Origin: Morchella semilibera
Taxonomy: Eukaryota > Ascomycota > Pezizomycetes > Pezizales > Morchellaceae
DNA length: 64,000 nucleotides
Direction: 5' to 3'
Assembly (NCBI GenBank): GCA_009192285.1
Contig: WBVU01000005.1
Location: 434,001-498,000, forward strand
In this document: piece by piece, positions 21,161 to 32,432 of the stretch
Position numbering within the stretch: the stretch's first letter is position 1
Layout: each line of letters starts with the position of its first letter
Program-made: the position numbers and the translations under genes
Notes under the pieces: generated by a model
Seen by the model: the letters and a program-made list of their open reading frames with translations, nothing else
Databases searched by the model: none
What the model was told of the DNA's origin: nothing

Positions 21161-22640
21161 CTTGCTTTGCTTTCTTCCAAGACATAAACCTGAATCAGCA
21201 GATGCCCTGTTCGGCCTCCTATATGCTTTATTGCAGCAGCTGAAAAAATCTTCCCCGCAGTAGTGCCGCCATCTAACCCATTTTGCCCGCAATTCGCTTC
21301 GTCGTATACCACCGGGAGATAGTTTGTTCTAATCTTGTGCGCATCGGTATTCTCGGACGGTAATCGCTGACGGGCGTCGCTGGGGTGGTCGGCGGGAAAG
21401 ACCTCCGGAGAGCTCTGCCCTTAACCTCTGCGGGATTGTCCGTTGCATGAGGACTAGCCCTCTTCTGTTTGCCGCTGCTTTCCTCGAATATGCCATGGAT
21501 CTTGTTGAGATGAGCAGCATGATAGTGTGCACCGTGGTCCTACAGAAAGAATACTTAACACCGCATACATTGGGTAATCAAAGCGAGTTAGAGTCCCGGA
21601 GTTGTGGTTTCTAGAGTTTAGCTCTACATAGAGTCGGGTTAGCCTGTGGATAATTCTTTAAAGTATTTTATGAAAAGTCTAACCCGCCCTTTTGCGAGGC
21701 GGACCTGTAGGAGAGGATTCTATCCCTGTTCTCTTCGCAATATATGGTAGAGAGAGAACGCGCCGAGAATTGCTGAGTCGGAAAGGGAGAGTACAGTTAG
21801 TTATCACCACTGCATCTATCATATCAACATGCCACAAATTTCAGATAGATGAAAATTGGTGGACGCTTTCCAGGCTTTACAGAGTGTTGAGCTTGTAGGT
21901 GGTCAGGAAGAGTACGCTTTGCCTGCTGATGCGACCTTATTAGGTACTGGTTTGGAATATACGTTCAGCCTATCTGGCCTGGATACGGATATGGAGGAGT
22001 TGGAGGAGAGTGGAAGTAGCGGGTCTGATGAAGGGGGTTTGCCGAACTCGGGGGAGAGATTGCACCCACAACTAAGCATACGAACAATTTGGTAGATCTC
22101 TCTTCGGATATGATTTCTATCCTTTAGCCCTCTAGGTATTGATTGGCAAGACCGGTCGGGCTCGTTAAAGCATATATATGTTGAGGAATGGTTTCCGCCG
22201 CCAACATCAAGACAAAGGAAAACCATGAGAACGGGAGAAAGCAGGCTAGTATAGTATTCTAACCCACTCCACTTCACCGTCTTCCAGTTACTCTTTCTCA
22301 AGCTCCCCCACCCTTGGTTGGGTTCCCTCTCGTCCTCTGCTTCTTCTTTATTTTTTTCATTTTCCTCCTAATTAGGTCTATTGATATACCTTAAAAGGCG
22401 CTCCCCCGCACAGAGTAGTGGGGTGGGTTGGTCGGGGTAGCGTGGTCTTACATAATTATTTTTGGATACTAAAGACGAGGTGTGGGAAGATGCTGGTGAA
22501 GATAGAGAGGATGTTAGAGAGAACCAACATACGGTAGAAAGAGAAATGAGAGTTCTACGAGGTAGAAGAGTTGATAGGGATTACAGGAAGCATTGTTTAT
22601 TCACATGAAGAAAATTATTTTGTAGATCACGCTAGTTTGA
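21161..22640. other. no clear gene
   Basis: One acidic frame on the plus strand (21856-22095, EELEESGSSGSDEGG) and another near 22470-22607 could be gene debris, but neither has a start, introns or known domain that I can support. Confidence 0.35.
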
Positions 22641-23196
22641 TTCCCGTCCCTATTTTCTCCTCATGTCTATTCTGTTCCCGTTCTCGATGAACTTGAAATT
22701 CCTCTCATCAAGTTCCTTCTCATAAAATGGATGTTTCTCGTCAAATTTGATACGCTTGTCCTGAATACCCTCAATGGCTTCTTCGATGAATGATTGCATT
22801 TCTCTCATAAGTCCTTTTGGCCCCGCTCTCCTGGTTTCCCGTTTTTCTTTTCTAGAATGAAAACAGGTTTCTTCCGACCACCGGCGGGAGGGTGATCGTT
22901 TTCATCCCCTCTGTGGACAAAGGTATCATACTCAACACCAGTCAGATAAGCTATATCGCCATCGAGTAATGCGATAGTAGTATACGGTCACCTCCAAGTT
23001 CGGGGGCATAATAGGTGAATGCGCGATCTCTCCTACGAAATCCATCGATTTGCTCAAAGTGCGACACCCCTCCCCCCCCAACCCAGGACAATTTAATACT
23101 CGTCCACTTCTCAGCATCATCTGAGTCACGCGCTCCTTCACCTGTGGATTGAAGACCGTATCGGGCTGCTTGGTACTTTCTTTTAAAACACCCCAT
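22640..23196 (-). pseudogene. unrecognised protein-coding remnant
   Basis: On the minus strand, coherent peptides occur in three successive frames. First is RDRAFTYYAPELGGDRILLS, then AYLTGVEYDTFVHRGDEN with KKPVFILEKKNGKPGERG. Last is MREMQSFIEEAIEGIQDKRI with a charged helical stretch ending IDMRRK. The succession suggests one coiled-coil-ended gene broken by frameshifts or containing unresolved introns. I do not recognise the family. Confidence 0.3.
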
Positions 23197-23694
23197 TAAG
23201 CTTTAATAGCTTCCGCACTTCCAACTCCACCAAATAGCTCCAATGGGATATTGCCAGAAGTAATCTTCCCGTTCATTTTAACATCTGAATGGTTTGTTTG
23301 TAGGATCATCCAACATCCAAGCCAATGACTGTTCTCTTTCCTCCGAATCCAAGGACTCACCTGGGGCTTTGAGTCCGCGGTCCCCCCAGGTACCATATTT
23401 CTCGGCGCCGATCTACGCGATGTTAGTGCCCCCTCTGCATTGCCATGTCCCTTACCATCCCAATGGTAATCTCAGTATCCGTGTACGATGAATATCCATC
23501 CGATTGCAGCAAACGGGTGAAGGAGTGCGCATTTTTCGGCGCGGATGCTCGAATTCTCGGCTATAGTTTTGATTGGGACGTGCTACTAAGGAATCAGCTG
23601 TGTACTCTCAAGTATTTAGTGATAAAGACCTGACCGAAGCGCATCTTGAATGCTAGGCATAGTTGTATTATTGAGGTCTATTAGATAAGTGATG

Positions 23695-23960
23695 TGAACT
23701 TTAGGGTCAGGAACAATATCTTCCTGACATTTGTCGGAGACAATCCCGACACTCTATTTCCCATGACAGTCTCTTAAATGTAATATCAGGCACTAAGTTG
23801 TGATATCGGAGTCTGGAATGTGATGTAACAGCCCGAATGTAATATAGGGGTCAGAACAAGCCTTATATAGTTTTCATGCCGGAAGCTAAAAAAACTCTAC
23901 TCCCAACACCCAAACCAGGCCCCAACAGCTCTCCGACCTCCGACAATAGCCTCCCCGGAA
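23695..23960 (-). repeat. dispersed repeat family R1, copy 3
   Basis: This copy has the TGTCGGAGACAATCCCGACA region, GTGATATCGGAGTC blocks, CCGGAAGCTAAAA and the CTCCGACCTCCGAC end in the same order as copy 2. Confidence 0.5.
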
Positions 23961-24044
23961 CCGGAGATCCCCCGATATACCTCCGCAAAATGATCCTTCT
24001 ACAGCCAACCCCCATCTGCCCCCAACTTCCCAGCCTGCGTCGAT

Positions 24045-24330
24045 CTAATACCAATTCCAGTATAGCTCCCCTGCCACTGCACCCGATTTCGATCCAGCCA
24101 ACACACACCTTTCAAGTGCAGCTTTCCCATACTTGACCATTGCCCGTAATTTCTGCTTCCGCTTCGTCTCATCACCCTCCAAGAGTGCCAAACACAGCAT
24201 AAAGCAAACGTTTTCGGATGGCCATTTCCAAAGGTTCTCATTGATTCCTCTATATTCTGCTTCGCTCTTCACAAACTTGAAGAATGCATTCGTATAACAT
24301 GATTGCCCCCTTCAATACACCCACTCTATC
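24045..24330 (-). pseudogene. unrecognised exon-like fragment
   Basis: An open frame of at least 75 residues (KSEAEYRGINENLWKWPSEN and a following charged helix) looks coding in composition but has no flanking exons that I could join. It has no assigned function. Confidence 0.25.
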
Positions 24331-24639
24331 GCTTACATGACCTGCCCTTCGAGTGAAAACAACAAATTAAACAATGTTGGGCCCCAGTAGCCATCAGCCT
24401 TTATCATGATCACTTATTAAACTAATCCCGACGCTTCTAAATGCTGCATGAACCAAGCCCACGATGCTTTGTCCCTGCCTCTAGCAAAGAGGCCCGCTGC
24501 GTGGCAGGTTAAATCAGGGTTGTTGGTTGAGATCGGCCGATGTCAGGGGAGGGTGCCTGGATCCGGAATGGTGTGGTAGGCGCTAGGATGCTGGGAGCCG
24601 GTTGTCAAGAGAAGTGTCGGGTTGAGGAATAGCATTATC

Positions 24640-24775
24640 TCTTTGGATTTGTCGCACAGATTATTAATGGGTCTTTCCTTTATGTATTATTAATAAGGGG
24701 CTCACCCCTTGGCTTTGTACTTTCCCCCTCTCTGTCTTCTTTATGCAACATCTTCTTCTCTGAATTAAATATTGG
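24640..24775 (+). repeat. gypsy LTR fragment
   Basis: The stretch with TATTAATAAGGGGCTCACCCC, CTTTGTACTTTC, a pyrimidine run and ATGCAACATCTTCTTC parallels 63190-63305. In its last part it also resembles the LTR of element A (2300-2352), so it is an isolated LTR remnant. Confidence 0.6.
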
Positions 24776-24897
24776 ACTGGACCATAACCTGTTCTCGGCT
24801 CCACCCGGATTTTGATTCCTGTTCCGCCCTCGGAAATACGCCGTCCGTATTTCTGAGAATACGGGTTGTAGCGGAGGTGGCCCCTCAGAAGTTGTTA

Positions 24898-25028
24898 CTA
24901 GCGATGCCGACCAGAATTTCGGTCACTTGGGAATGCGTCTAGAGAGTTGCAAAAGGCATACCAGTCTCTACTCTCACCTACGCATCATTTAACCTCCAAA
25001 TGACCGAAACTCCAGTCGGCATCGCTAG
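24898..25028. mobile_element. 131-bp foldback MITE, TA target
   Basis: The ends CTAGCGATGCCGAC and GTCGGCATCGCTAG are perfect inverted repeats that continue, imperfectly, for ~36 bp. TA flanks both sides (24896-24897, 25029-25030), as for Tc1/mariner-type elements. Confidence 0.8.
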
Positions 25029-25252
25029 TAGATAGAGTACAATATGAGGAGGGAGGACCGGCGTGGGGTAGAAAGGTTTCTAAAGGGTATAGATTACTAG
25101 AGAAATACGACTCTATGTGCGAATTGATTCCGCCCACCCTGCCCGCACCATCATTCGGATGGTTGATCAACTAACACTTCCATCCCGAAGCGCACGCGCC
25201 CTGCAAGCTTCTATGGCCTTTCCTACCTCGAACGACCCATCGATATCTTATC

Positions 25253-25603
25253 TCATCTTAAACTCACCTCACGCTCGTAGAAAGGGGATGTATTAATTCT
25301 ATGCTGCAAGGTATCGAGCCTAGCCAGAAGCTCCCAGCACACCCCCGGATTATCGTGGGATAACTTCACCACTCTGTAGAAGGTTGAATGATAAGTAATA
25401 GAGACGTTGATCCCATCACACTGAACGGCAAAGACAAGCACGAAGGCACTAATTGGGTAATTTAGTTTATAAAACTCCCAAGTCACTTCTGTCTCCGATA
25501 TAAGGTACAGAATGTGCATAAAGGCCCCCGTCGCAACATCCACCTCCGCCTCTGTATCTGGCTCTACATCCACCTCTCTCAAATCGTAGTTTGGATTGTC
25601 CAA
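25253..25603 (-). other. hypothetical open frame
   Basis: This 116-residue frame (EVTWEFYKLNYPISAFVLVF, then CWELLARLDTLQHRI) has gene-like composition, but no domain was recognised and no introns or neighbours support it. It may be a chance frame. Confidence 0.2.
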
Positions 25604-25862
25604 CCGAGGTTTGACTATCTAATGATGCTGTATCTCGGGGTTTCAACATATGTGCCCATGACCTGATTGGATCATCAACATCAGATTGAGGCTCAATTCC
25701 AACATCTACAGATGTGTATTCAACCTCTCCTACCTCCCCGGTCTCTTCTGGGGGGGGGGGTATGCGCCAATGGGAACCTCTCTTCTCTGACGACGGGTAA
25801 TGTTTTACTTGCGCTGCATTGGGGCCGACCATTTTGGTGCCTGGGGCGAGGTATCGTATGTA

Positions 25863-25914
25863 CAGCGGTGGGTAATAATTGATAAGTCATCCGATGACCT
25901 ATTACCCACCGCTA
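25863..25914. repeat. short perfect hairpin
   Basis: AGCGGTGGGTAATA (25864-25877) and TATTACCCACCGCT (25900-25913) form a 14-bp stem around a partly palindromic centre (TCATCCGATGA). TA dinucleotides lie on both sides. It may be a very small MITE. Confidence 0.5.
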
Positions 25915-26100
25915 TACCTATATACACCCCCTCCGCTGCATACATCAATAAAGGAGCGAGGGCATGACAGGTGACTCGATTGCCCCGCCGGATATGGTCG
26001 GGCATTGTGTCAGGTTGCGGTCAGGGTCATCCTGCTTGCACGTTACCGCCGGCGGTTTGGTATATGCAGCACCCATCCGGTCTCGACAGGGAGTTGATTA

Positions 26101-26210
26101 GAGGCTTTTATTCGGCTACAACTTGCATATACAAATTTATCATATGTGGGTGCATCTTGGCGCATTTTTATATGTGCAAATAACAAAAGTTGCAACCGAC
26201 TAAAAGCCTC
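26101..26210. mobile_element. 110-bp foldback MITE, TA target
   Basis: GAGGCTTTTATTCGGCTACA and its imperfect inverse at 26184-26210 give a ~27-bp TIR. TA flanks are at 26099-26100 and 26211-26212. Confidence 0.8.
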
Positions 26211-27334
26211 TATTACCATAAGATTCCTAGCAGTTTTTTTTGGTAAAGAAGGCATATCGTGGCATAGGGCGACGCCTCGTCTGACTGGCTCCACCGGCAG
26301 TTTGGGGCTTATCGGTGGATGCAGCCCAACGGGGGTCTAGATATGAAATTTCTGAAACTACAACGAGATTCCTGGTGGCAGTCACCTACCCCCAATAGAC
26401 TACTCACAAGAACCTAGTTCAAACGCAGAACTAATAGGAGTAGTTTTCTATATCGCCGGCAATGGTTTCGGCAGATATTACCCCCCGTCTCCGTGGAGAG
26501 ATGAGCTACGAGATATTGTAGACCACCGTGATGACCAGAAAAGTCTCATGATTCTATCTGGCGGATACGCAAGATCTCCGGAGAATCTCTCTCATGTATA
26601 AATATCATGAGATCTCGATTTTGGGCGAGGGCGTTATTTATCAGTCTTGTTCTATCCGTTGCAACCTCGAATAGAACCTAGATAGCGACAGAACAGTTTC
26701 TATCGCCTACGGGAAGTGAACTTAGATGTGCTATAAAGGTTGGCACGTTGCTACTCTATTTTGGTCAACCACCTCCTGGGTAGGGCTAATGCATGAGAGC
26801 TTCTCCGGAGGTCTTACACAACCGCCAGATATACTTGTTGCGGGGTATGGTACGGCCCCGTCTGGCACCCCCAACCTTGCCATACGGGGCGCTTCTGACC
26901 GACTTTGGTGTTCCCAATCGTTGCTCACCTGTTTGAGCGTGTTCGGGTTGACCATATCAATATGTCATCACGTCCTGGTGGAAGATGGAAATGGATCTGT
27001 CATGTCAACGGTCACTTCGGCAGGTACTCGCAGGCATGCCCGCTGAGACCGAAACAATCCGAAGATGTTTCCGTGCTTTTATAACATGGATTAGTTAGTT
27101 GGAACTGCCACATATTCTGCAACGTGACTAAGGTTCTGAATTCAAAGAAGCATTGTTGATATTATTGAATGACTATGGGATCCGAATAATCGATAGACGT
27201 CCAAGACATCCTCAAAGTCAAGGTTTCATTGAGCAAGGAAACAGTGTGCTGAAGGAGAAGCTGGGGGCTTGGATGCGGGATAATCGATCGGTCGAGTGGC
27301 CAAAGGGACTAACAGAAGCAATTATAGCCATGAA

Positions 27335-27678
27335 CCCTAGTGTACCGAGAATCTCGGATGAGTTATCCTGCCGGTAGGATACCGGTGAGTATCCTCGGAT
27401 AGTGATATGACATCCAACGAAATAGGATAAGCTCCTCATCCTGCTGCTGATGATATGATATCCATATTATTGGGTACTAGGCCTCTTACAATCGGGGTAT
27501 GCCAATCTTCCCTCATTAGTGAGGATATTCAGTAGGCGCAGTAGGCGGCAGCACGCGGCATGCAGCGTAGCAGGCAAGTAGCCGGGCCAGGCGGCGGGCG
27601 GGCGGGTCGGGCGGGCGGGTGGCTGTGCTAAGTAGCACAGGACAGCGTGGAGCTGAAAACCTCTAAGTCCTACAGTAC

Positions 27679-27725
<47 letters not shown>

Positions 27726-28167
27726 AGGGAATATGATATAAATGCGGGCATACAGGTAGGTTATAGCTCAATCAAACCCTATATTGCCAGATCTATGCGC
27801 ATATCCTTCTTTGAACAATTGTATTCCCTAACTTTTACAACCCCATTGATGTAAAAGATAATTTGAAGATGCCTGTTTGAATGGAATAGTTAAATTTTGA
27901 TAATGTAACTATTTGCATATTTCGAGGTTGGAAGGGAATTTATCTTCATCGATGATCGGCGCTTATCCTGCCAGATATCCTCCTATTAGGATATCCAGAA
28001 GATATCCTCCTAATAGGATATCTAGATGATTGACATGTGACTATCCCCTAATAGGTATAAAATATCCAAAAACAGCACAATGTCTCAAAGCTATCCTCCA
28101 GCAGGATATCTTATCCCAATTTTGGGGATCCCGTATCCCGTACAGTACAAAAGTTGGTACCCTAGGG
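27335..28167. mobile_element. 833-bp non-autonomous element with TGAA target duplication
   Basis: The ends are CCCTAGTGTACC and, inverted, CCCTAGGGTACC (12 bp, one mismatch). TGAA is duplicated on both sides (27331-27334, 28168-28171). Excising it with one TGAA rejoins the integrase frame (AM|NTQQHS). The interior has no long frame. It holds a CAT microsatellite, GC-rich CGGGCGGG runs, and several GGATATCC-centred palindromes near both ends. Confidence 0.8.
27679..27725 (+). repeat. CAT trinucleotide microsatellite
   Basis: About 15 perfect CAT units lie inside the 833-bp element. Confidence 0.95.
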
Positions 28168-28320
28168 TGAATACACAGCAACATTCTGTAGTGCTCAAAC
28201 CTCCGTACGAAATAGTCATTGGACAAAGGCAATATGGACAGCGAGTTCTATTTACCGGACGTAATGAGGCGAAAATTCTTTATGAAGTGATTGACGAAGG
28301 GGTGAAGAGTGTGAGAGATC

Positions 28321-29457
28321 CAGAGCCTTTACACCCGGGGACGCATTCTTCTCCTGCTATAATTCCATGCCATTGCCTACCACCCACAACCACGAAAATT
28401 TCGCTTTGCTATCTTGTATTACATGGTAGATATCCATGTGAACATCGATTTCCTTGTCTCCAATTATCCATATCTCATATAGCCTCGCTACATTGTTTTT
28501 AAAATTGTCTCGCTTCCAGTATCGTTTTTAACATCCGACTTCCGGGTAACATCCGACATCCCGAATGGATACGTTATCGGTCTTCGAGCCCACATGCAGA
28601 TGGGGGAGAGGGTGGTTCGACTTCTTTTGACCTCTGCGACCAGAGCCCTGTTGTATCCCCAGAGAGGGGGCTCCACATGAGGATGTACGTAGTTGCGTAG
28701 TTCACACTTCTACAGCCAGATGCTTGAACTCTGGAAGGCAAGGCTTTGCCGGCAGCATGCGGAACTGGTGGTTTGGTGTGGGAGTGGTGTCGCGACATTA
28801 TTGCAAGCCTCGGAAGGTCTAGACCACTGTTGCATTACAATTATGTCTTTACTCCCCACCCCGCCAAAAGTAAAACAAATCTGGCTCATTTGCATAGTAG
28901 AGAGAAAGCGATTCAAGGAGAAAAAAAAAATTAGGGTGTGGTTTGGGAAAGTTATTGCGGTTGAATTCATGAAGTTGAGCCGCCATAGAAATTACAGACC
29001 CCCGCTGTGGCTGGAGATGTATGATTGGAGGTTTTGATTTTGATGTAAACTAGGTCTTTTGGATGATAGACGAACGATACTATCATTCACGATGCATTCA
29101 CTGGCCCTAAACATGAACCGATGAATGCCTATGAACGATAGTATATTGATTGAGTGAAAACGAAACAGGGATCTACCAATGATGCCACGTGATCTGTAAC
29201 TGCCGCCAAGATGCCGAGACGCGCTAATCTCTAGCCGCGCTCGCTTACAGATATGGGTTGCCTGATTCACGCCCCACAACGCGGATGCAGTTGTTAAAAA
29301 AAAAAAAAACTCCTGCAGCCGGGCGCTTGGGTGTGGAACGCCGTGTTTAAGCGCGATGTGTCAGCAGAATTCCGGGCCCGTAAACAGCTTAGCCTCGATC
29401 CCAGGCTCTGTGTGGTGGTAGTTGTGCTTACCTGAGCACAACCTCTCACCTCTCTTA
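28321..29457. other. no gene seen
   Basis: There are only short unsupported frames. A poly-A run is at 29297-29309. Confidence 0.5.
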
Positions 29458-29693
29458 GAGCCTGGTGAGATTGGGGTGAGCGTTGCGCGCGCGCAACACC
29501 GCGCACCCAAAATCATAGTAGAATGGAGACTTTCTGTGTTTATAACTCAACAACCAGGGCTCGCGCAGAAAATTCAAATAGTAGGCACGAATAACCGCTG
29601 CTTAGAGAATTTTCTGAGAGAAAACTGTATGTTTTCGCTGGGTTTTTATTTTCGTGGTCGTTGCGCTCGCTTCAATTTCACCAGGCTCCGAGA
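29458..29693. mobile_element. ~236-bp MITE
   Basis: GAGCCTGGTGAGATTGGGG at the left pairs with CAATTTCACCAGGCTC at the right in an imperfect TIR of ~25-30 bp that extends towards GCGTTGCGCG/CGTTGCGCTCGC. The interior is noncoding. Confidence 0.6.
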
Positions 29694-30527
29694 CGGTAGT
29701 GGGACCGAGGCTACTGGTAAGGACAGTCGTTCCAGTCAAAGGATATTACTAACGGCCTCAGGTGTAGAGCTACTGGGTTAGGTATATATATATCTATAAT
29801 TACTGTTGCTCTCCCCCGATCAGTTCCTCCACAACCCTAACCCTGAACACATCAATCGAATACGTCGCAGTATGGCGTCGTGTAGATATGGGGCCGGGAT
29901 TTCCTTTAGTTACAATTAAGCAAAAGACACATTTGTAGTCAGTTTCAAAGGTATTTACCAGATAGATGCATAAAGATACTGTACCTTTAGTATCGTCAGC
30001 TGCAGCTGCTTACTACGACCATCAGCTATTGGTGTTAGAAATATCCCCTAGCTACATAGCTCAAAGCTTTGATGGACATGTCGATTACAGAAATAGATAA
30101 TGTCGCAGTCGCAAGACACACACCTTAAGCATACCTTTTCACGCGATCGACTGTAGAGGTCCAAATATATACATCTGCTACGGCGACAGACCCCCGGAAT
30201 GGACCAGAGAACGAGGTTTGTTAATGAGCGTCTGTGCCCATATATGCATGTCATGCAAGCCCACATGGAAAGAAACGTATGTAGTCAAAGAGGGTTTGTT
30301 ATATACGTTCAGTCCAATATTCACGAATTTAATTCTTACAGGACGCCAACTACTGTATATATTATCCCACTGATCGATTGTAAGATACAAAAATCCACCG
30401 ATAACCACCCGAACGGCCCGACACGTACCCCTGCGTCCAGAGGGGTGGAATGATGCAACCCCGTAGGCGCTCCTCGGAAAACTGATATTGATGCGGGTTT
30501 AGCGCTGGACGGTGTTTCCAGAGTATA
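29694..30527. other. no gene seen
   Basis: Open frames in this stretch are short and lack recognisable domains. Confidence 0.5.
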
Positions 30528-31685
30528 TCAGTACTGGGCCCAGTGGGGATCGGTTTTTGACTTGGAGCGGGTGTAGTGGCCCTGGTAGCGCGGGTTTATA
30601 GTTCCGGATTGGGATATTGCGGTTGGCGGCATGCTGGCGGGGGCTGTCGGGGTAGCTGGAGGTCCAGAATCACTGTGTGTGTGCTCATTCCCTCCCCGGC
30701 GGAGAACCGCCACGCCCTCCATCAGCTGTTTAAGCCATTCCTCGTTCTTGTTGGCTCGCTCCTCGTTGAGTTTCCGACGTTGTTCCTTCTGTGCCTTCTC
30801 TTTCTTGCGATCAGCCTCCTCGTTTTCACGGCAGTCCCGCTCGCTTTTCAACATTGACTTGATAACATTAATGTCCTCGCGAAGGCTTTGGAAGTGTGCG
30901 TCATGTCTGTCCAGCCGCGTCTCGTGATCTTTCAGCGTTTTACATTGCTCTTTCTGTTGTGCCTCCAGGCTGTTCTGTTGTGTATCGGTCTTGGCTTGCA
31001 GTGCCTCTTGTTTGACGTGCCGTGCTATACTCTCGTCCGACAGTATACTCAGTTTGAGGAGCCGCTTTTCGATTTGATTTCGCCAGCTCTCATTATCAAA
31101 TCCGTTATCTAGGTCCGCCGGGGCGCTAGTGGTATGGGTCGTGGGTGACCCCAGGGGCCTGGCCTGTGCGTAAGCTTGCGTAGGCGCGGAGGCCGCCCTC
31201 CCAAGAAGATCTGCACCAACGGTATCGTCTCTGGCGGTGGGTATGGCCGTGACCGCCTGCTCAGCGCCGCCGCGGCGTGCGTGCTCTTCCCCATCGTTTC
31301 CCCAGCTCGCTTCACTCTGCCGCTGTGTCAAATCCGGGGGTGCTGGCGATGGACATGGCTGAGGGGCCACACTCTCCTCTGTGGCGGCCGCGGAAGGCTC
31401 GTCGTCCACTTCCATTGGCGACGGATGCGCATACGCCTCGGGATCAGCGACGATCATGGTATCACCCATCTCAGGGGATTTCCGATTCTTCCGGACGGGC
31501 TTTCTCACTCTCCCATCTCGGACCTTTCGGGGAGTGTCTTTTTTGGTGCGTGACATTCTTTTTTTTTTATGAGCTTGTAGTTGAATAGAGATGGGAGCTT
31601 TCCTTCCGGGTGTTATATGTAGTCGCTGCTGATATAGACTCTCCCCCGGGGCAGAAGTACGCCAGCTCAGTTTTTCTCTTGGCAT
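30528..31685 (-). CDS. hypothetical coiled-coil protein
   Basis: This uninterrupted 385-codon frame is the longest one here not explained by a known family. The N-terminal ~80 residues are basic (KKKRMSRTKKDTPRKVR). A Pro/Ala/Ser-rich low-complexity region follows to ~190. A long charged coiled coil covers ~200-330 (RNQIEKRLLKLSILSDE to NEEWLKQLMEGVAVLR), and a Pro/Thr-rich tail ends PHWAQY. No catalytic motif is seen. A second ATG at 31556 (MSRTKKDTP) has an A-rich context and may be the true start. The composition recalls structural (gag-like) proteins of retroelements, but no adjacent pol or repeats support that. Confidence 0.5.
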   Translation of the reverse strand: MPREKLSWRTSAPGESLYQQRLHITPGRKAPISIQLQAHKKKRMSRTKKDTPRKVRDGRVRKPVRKNRKSPEMGDTMIVADPEAYAHPSPMEVDDEPSAAATEESVAPQPCPSPAPPDLTQRQSEASWGNDGEEHARRGGAEQAVTAIPTARDDTVGADLLGRAASAPTQAYAQARPLGSPTTHTTSAPADLDNGFDNESWRNQIEKRLLKLSILSDESIARHVKQEALQAKTDTQQNSLEAQQKEQCKTLKDHETRLDRHDAHFQSLREDINVIKSMLKSERDCRENEEADRKKEKAQKEQRRKLNEERANKNEEWLKQLMEGVAVLRRGGNEHTHSDSGPPATPTAPASMPPTAISQSGTINPRYQGHYTRSKSKTDPHWAQY

Positions 31686-31825
31686 GCAAGGCTCTTATTC
31701 TAGCATCATGACTCACGGATTCAGGCATCCAGCATCCAGCCCTTGGAGGTTTTATTCGACGGCAGTCAACTCCGGAGCCGGAACTGGCAATTTGACAGTA
31801 GATCTAAGATACCTACAGTCATGTA

Positions 31826-32196
31826 TGGTGGCGGACACGACAACGGGGTCGATGAAAATAGATGAAAATAGAAGAACGCCAAATCTATCCCTTCACCACA
31901 ATTCAATAGTTTTTAGGTCCAGCCACCGTACTTCTGTGAGGAATCAGTAAGAGAATCAAAGTATTGTGTGTAAATTAAATTAGATTGTGTTGTTGTTGAG
32001 AAGAAAGGGTTTCAATTTTGTTAGGCAGGACAAAGTTTGTTACCCATACAAATTTGTTAAGGCCGAATTGAAATCCGCATCAGTCAGCACTCGATCTGTC
32101 CTTATTAGGCTTAATCACTTCCCTAAACGGGACTGATCAGCGCCTGGAACTTTGTTACTTCTGCCAAGTCTGACCCTTTTGTCGTGTCCCCCACCA
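31826..32196. mobile_element. 371-bp MITE, TGGTGG family, copy 1
   Basis: TGGTGGCGGACACGACAACG at the left and its near-perfect inverse ending CCCCACCA at the right form TIRs of ~25 bp. TA flanks both sides (31824-31825, 32197-32198). An inverted-orientation homologue is at 58950-59269. Confidence 0.8.
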
Positions 32197-32343
32197 TACT
32201 TGCGTTTAGGACGGTTGCCACCCAACTTAAAAATTTGGCAAGTATATCACCAGTTTTAGGGTAAAAATTGACCTGTGGGGTATATACTTGTGGCACCAAA
32301 CTTTAAGATTTGGCAAGTATTGTGTTATGGTGGAGGAGATGTA

Positions 32344-32432
32344 CTTGCTGAAAAATAAAGTATGGTCTCCAAGGTGAGCCAGAAAGCAACCGGGGATGTT
32401 CGGGTTGAGACCATACTTTTTTTTCCAGCAAG
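32344..32432. mobile_element. 89-bp foldback MITE, TA target
   Basis: CTTGCTG ... AAGTATGGTCTC on the left pairs with GAGACCATACTT ... CAGCAAG on the right, and TA flanks both ends. A ~30-bp block of the preceding sequence (TTTGGCAAGTAT) is itself repeated at 32233 and 32309. Confidence 0.75.

Larger units (their letters stand above)
26900..28320 (+). pseudogene. DDE integrase (rve) remnant, split by an 833-bp element
   Basis: The left part encodes FERVRVDHINMSSRPGG and WKWICHVNGHFGRYS, with the first catalytic Asp (VDH). A frameshifted stretch follows, then LLNDYGIRIIDRRPRHPQS, GFIEQGNSVLKEKLGAW (catalytic Glu in EQGN) and EAIIAM up to 27334. The right part from 28172 continues NTQQHSVVLKPPYEIVIGQ. 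The RPRHPQSQG motif is typical of integrases of the KRBA2/Ginger-like type found in transposons and some retroelements. Several stops and shifts before 27150 make it a pseudogene. Confidence 0.7.

Noticed and set aside
21329-21532. Short GC-rich frames in 19-22 kb as genes
   Set aside because: They have no start context, no domains and no conservation of frame; many overlap R1 repeats.
27679-27725. Poly-Asp coding repeat (minus-strand frame 27467-27751)
   Set aside because: It is a CAT microsatellite inside a non-autonomous element with no coding support.
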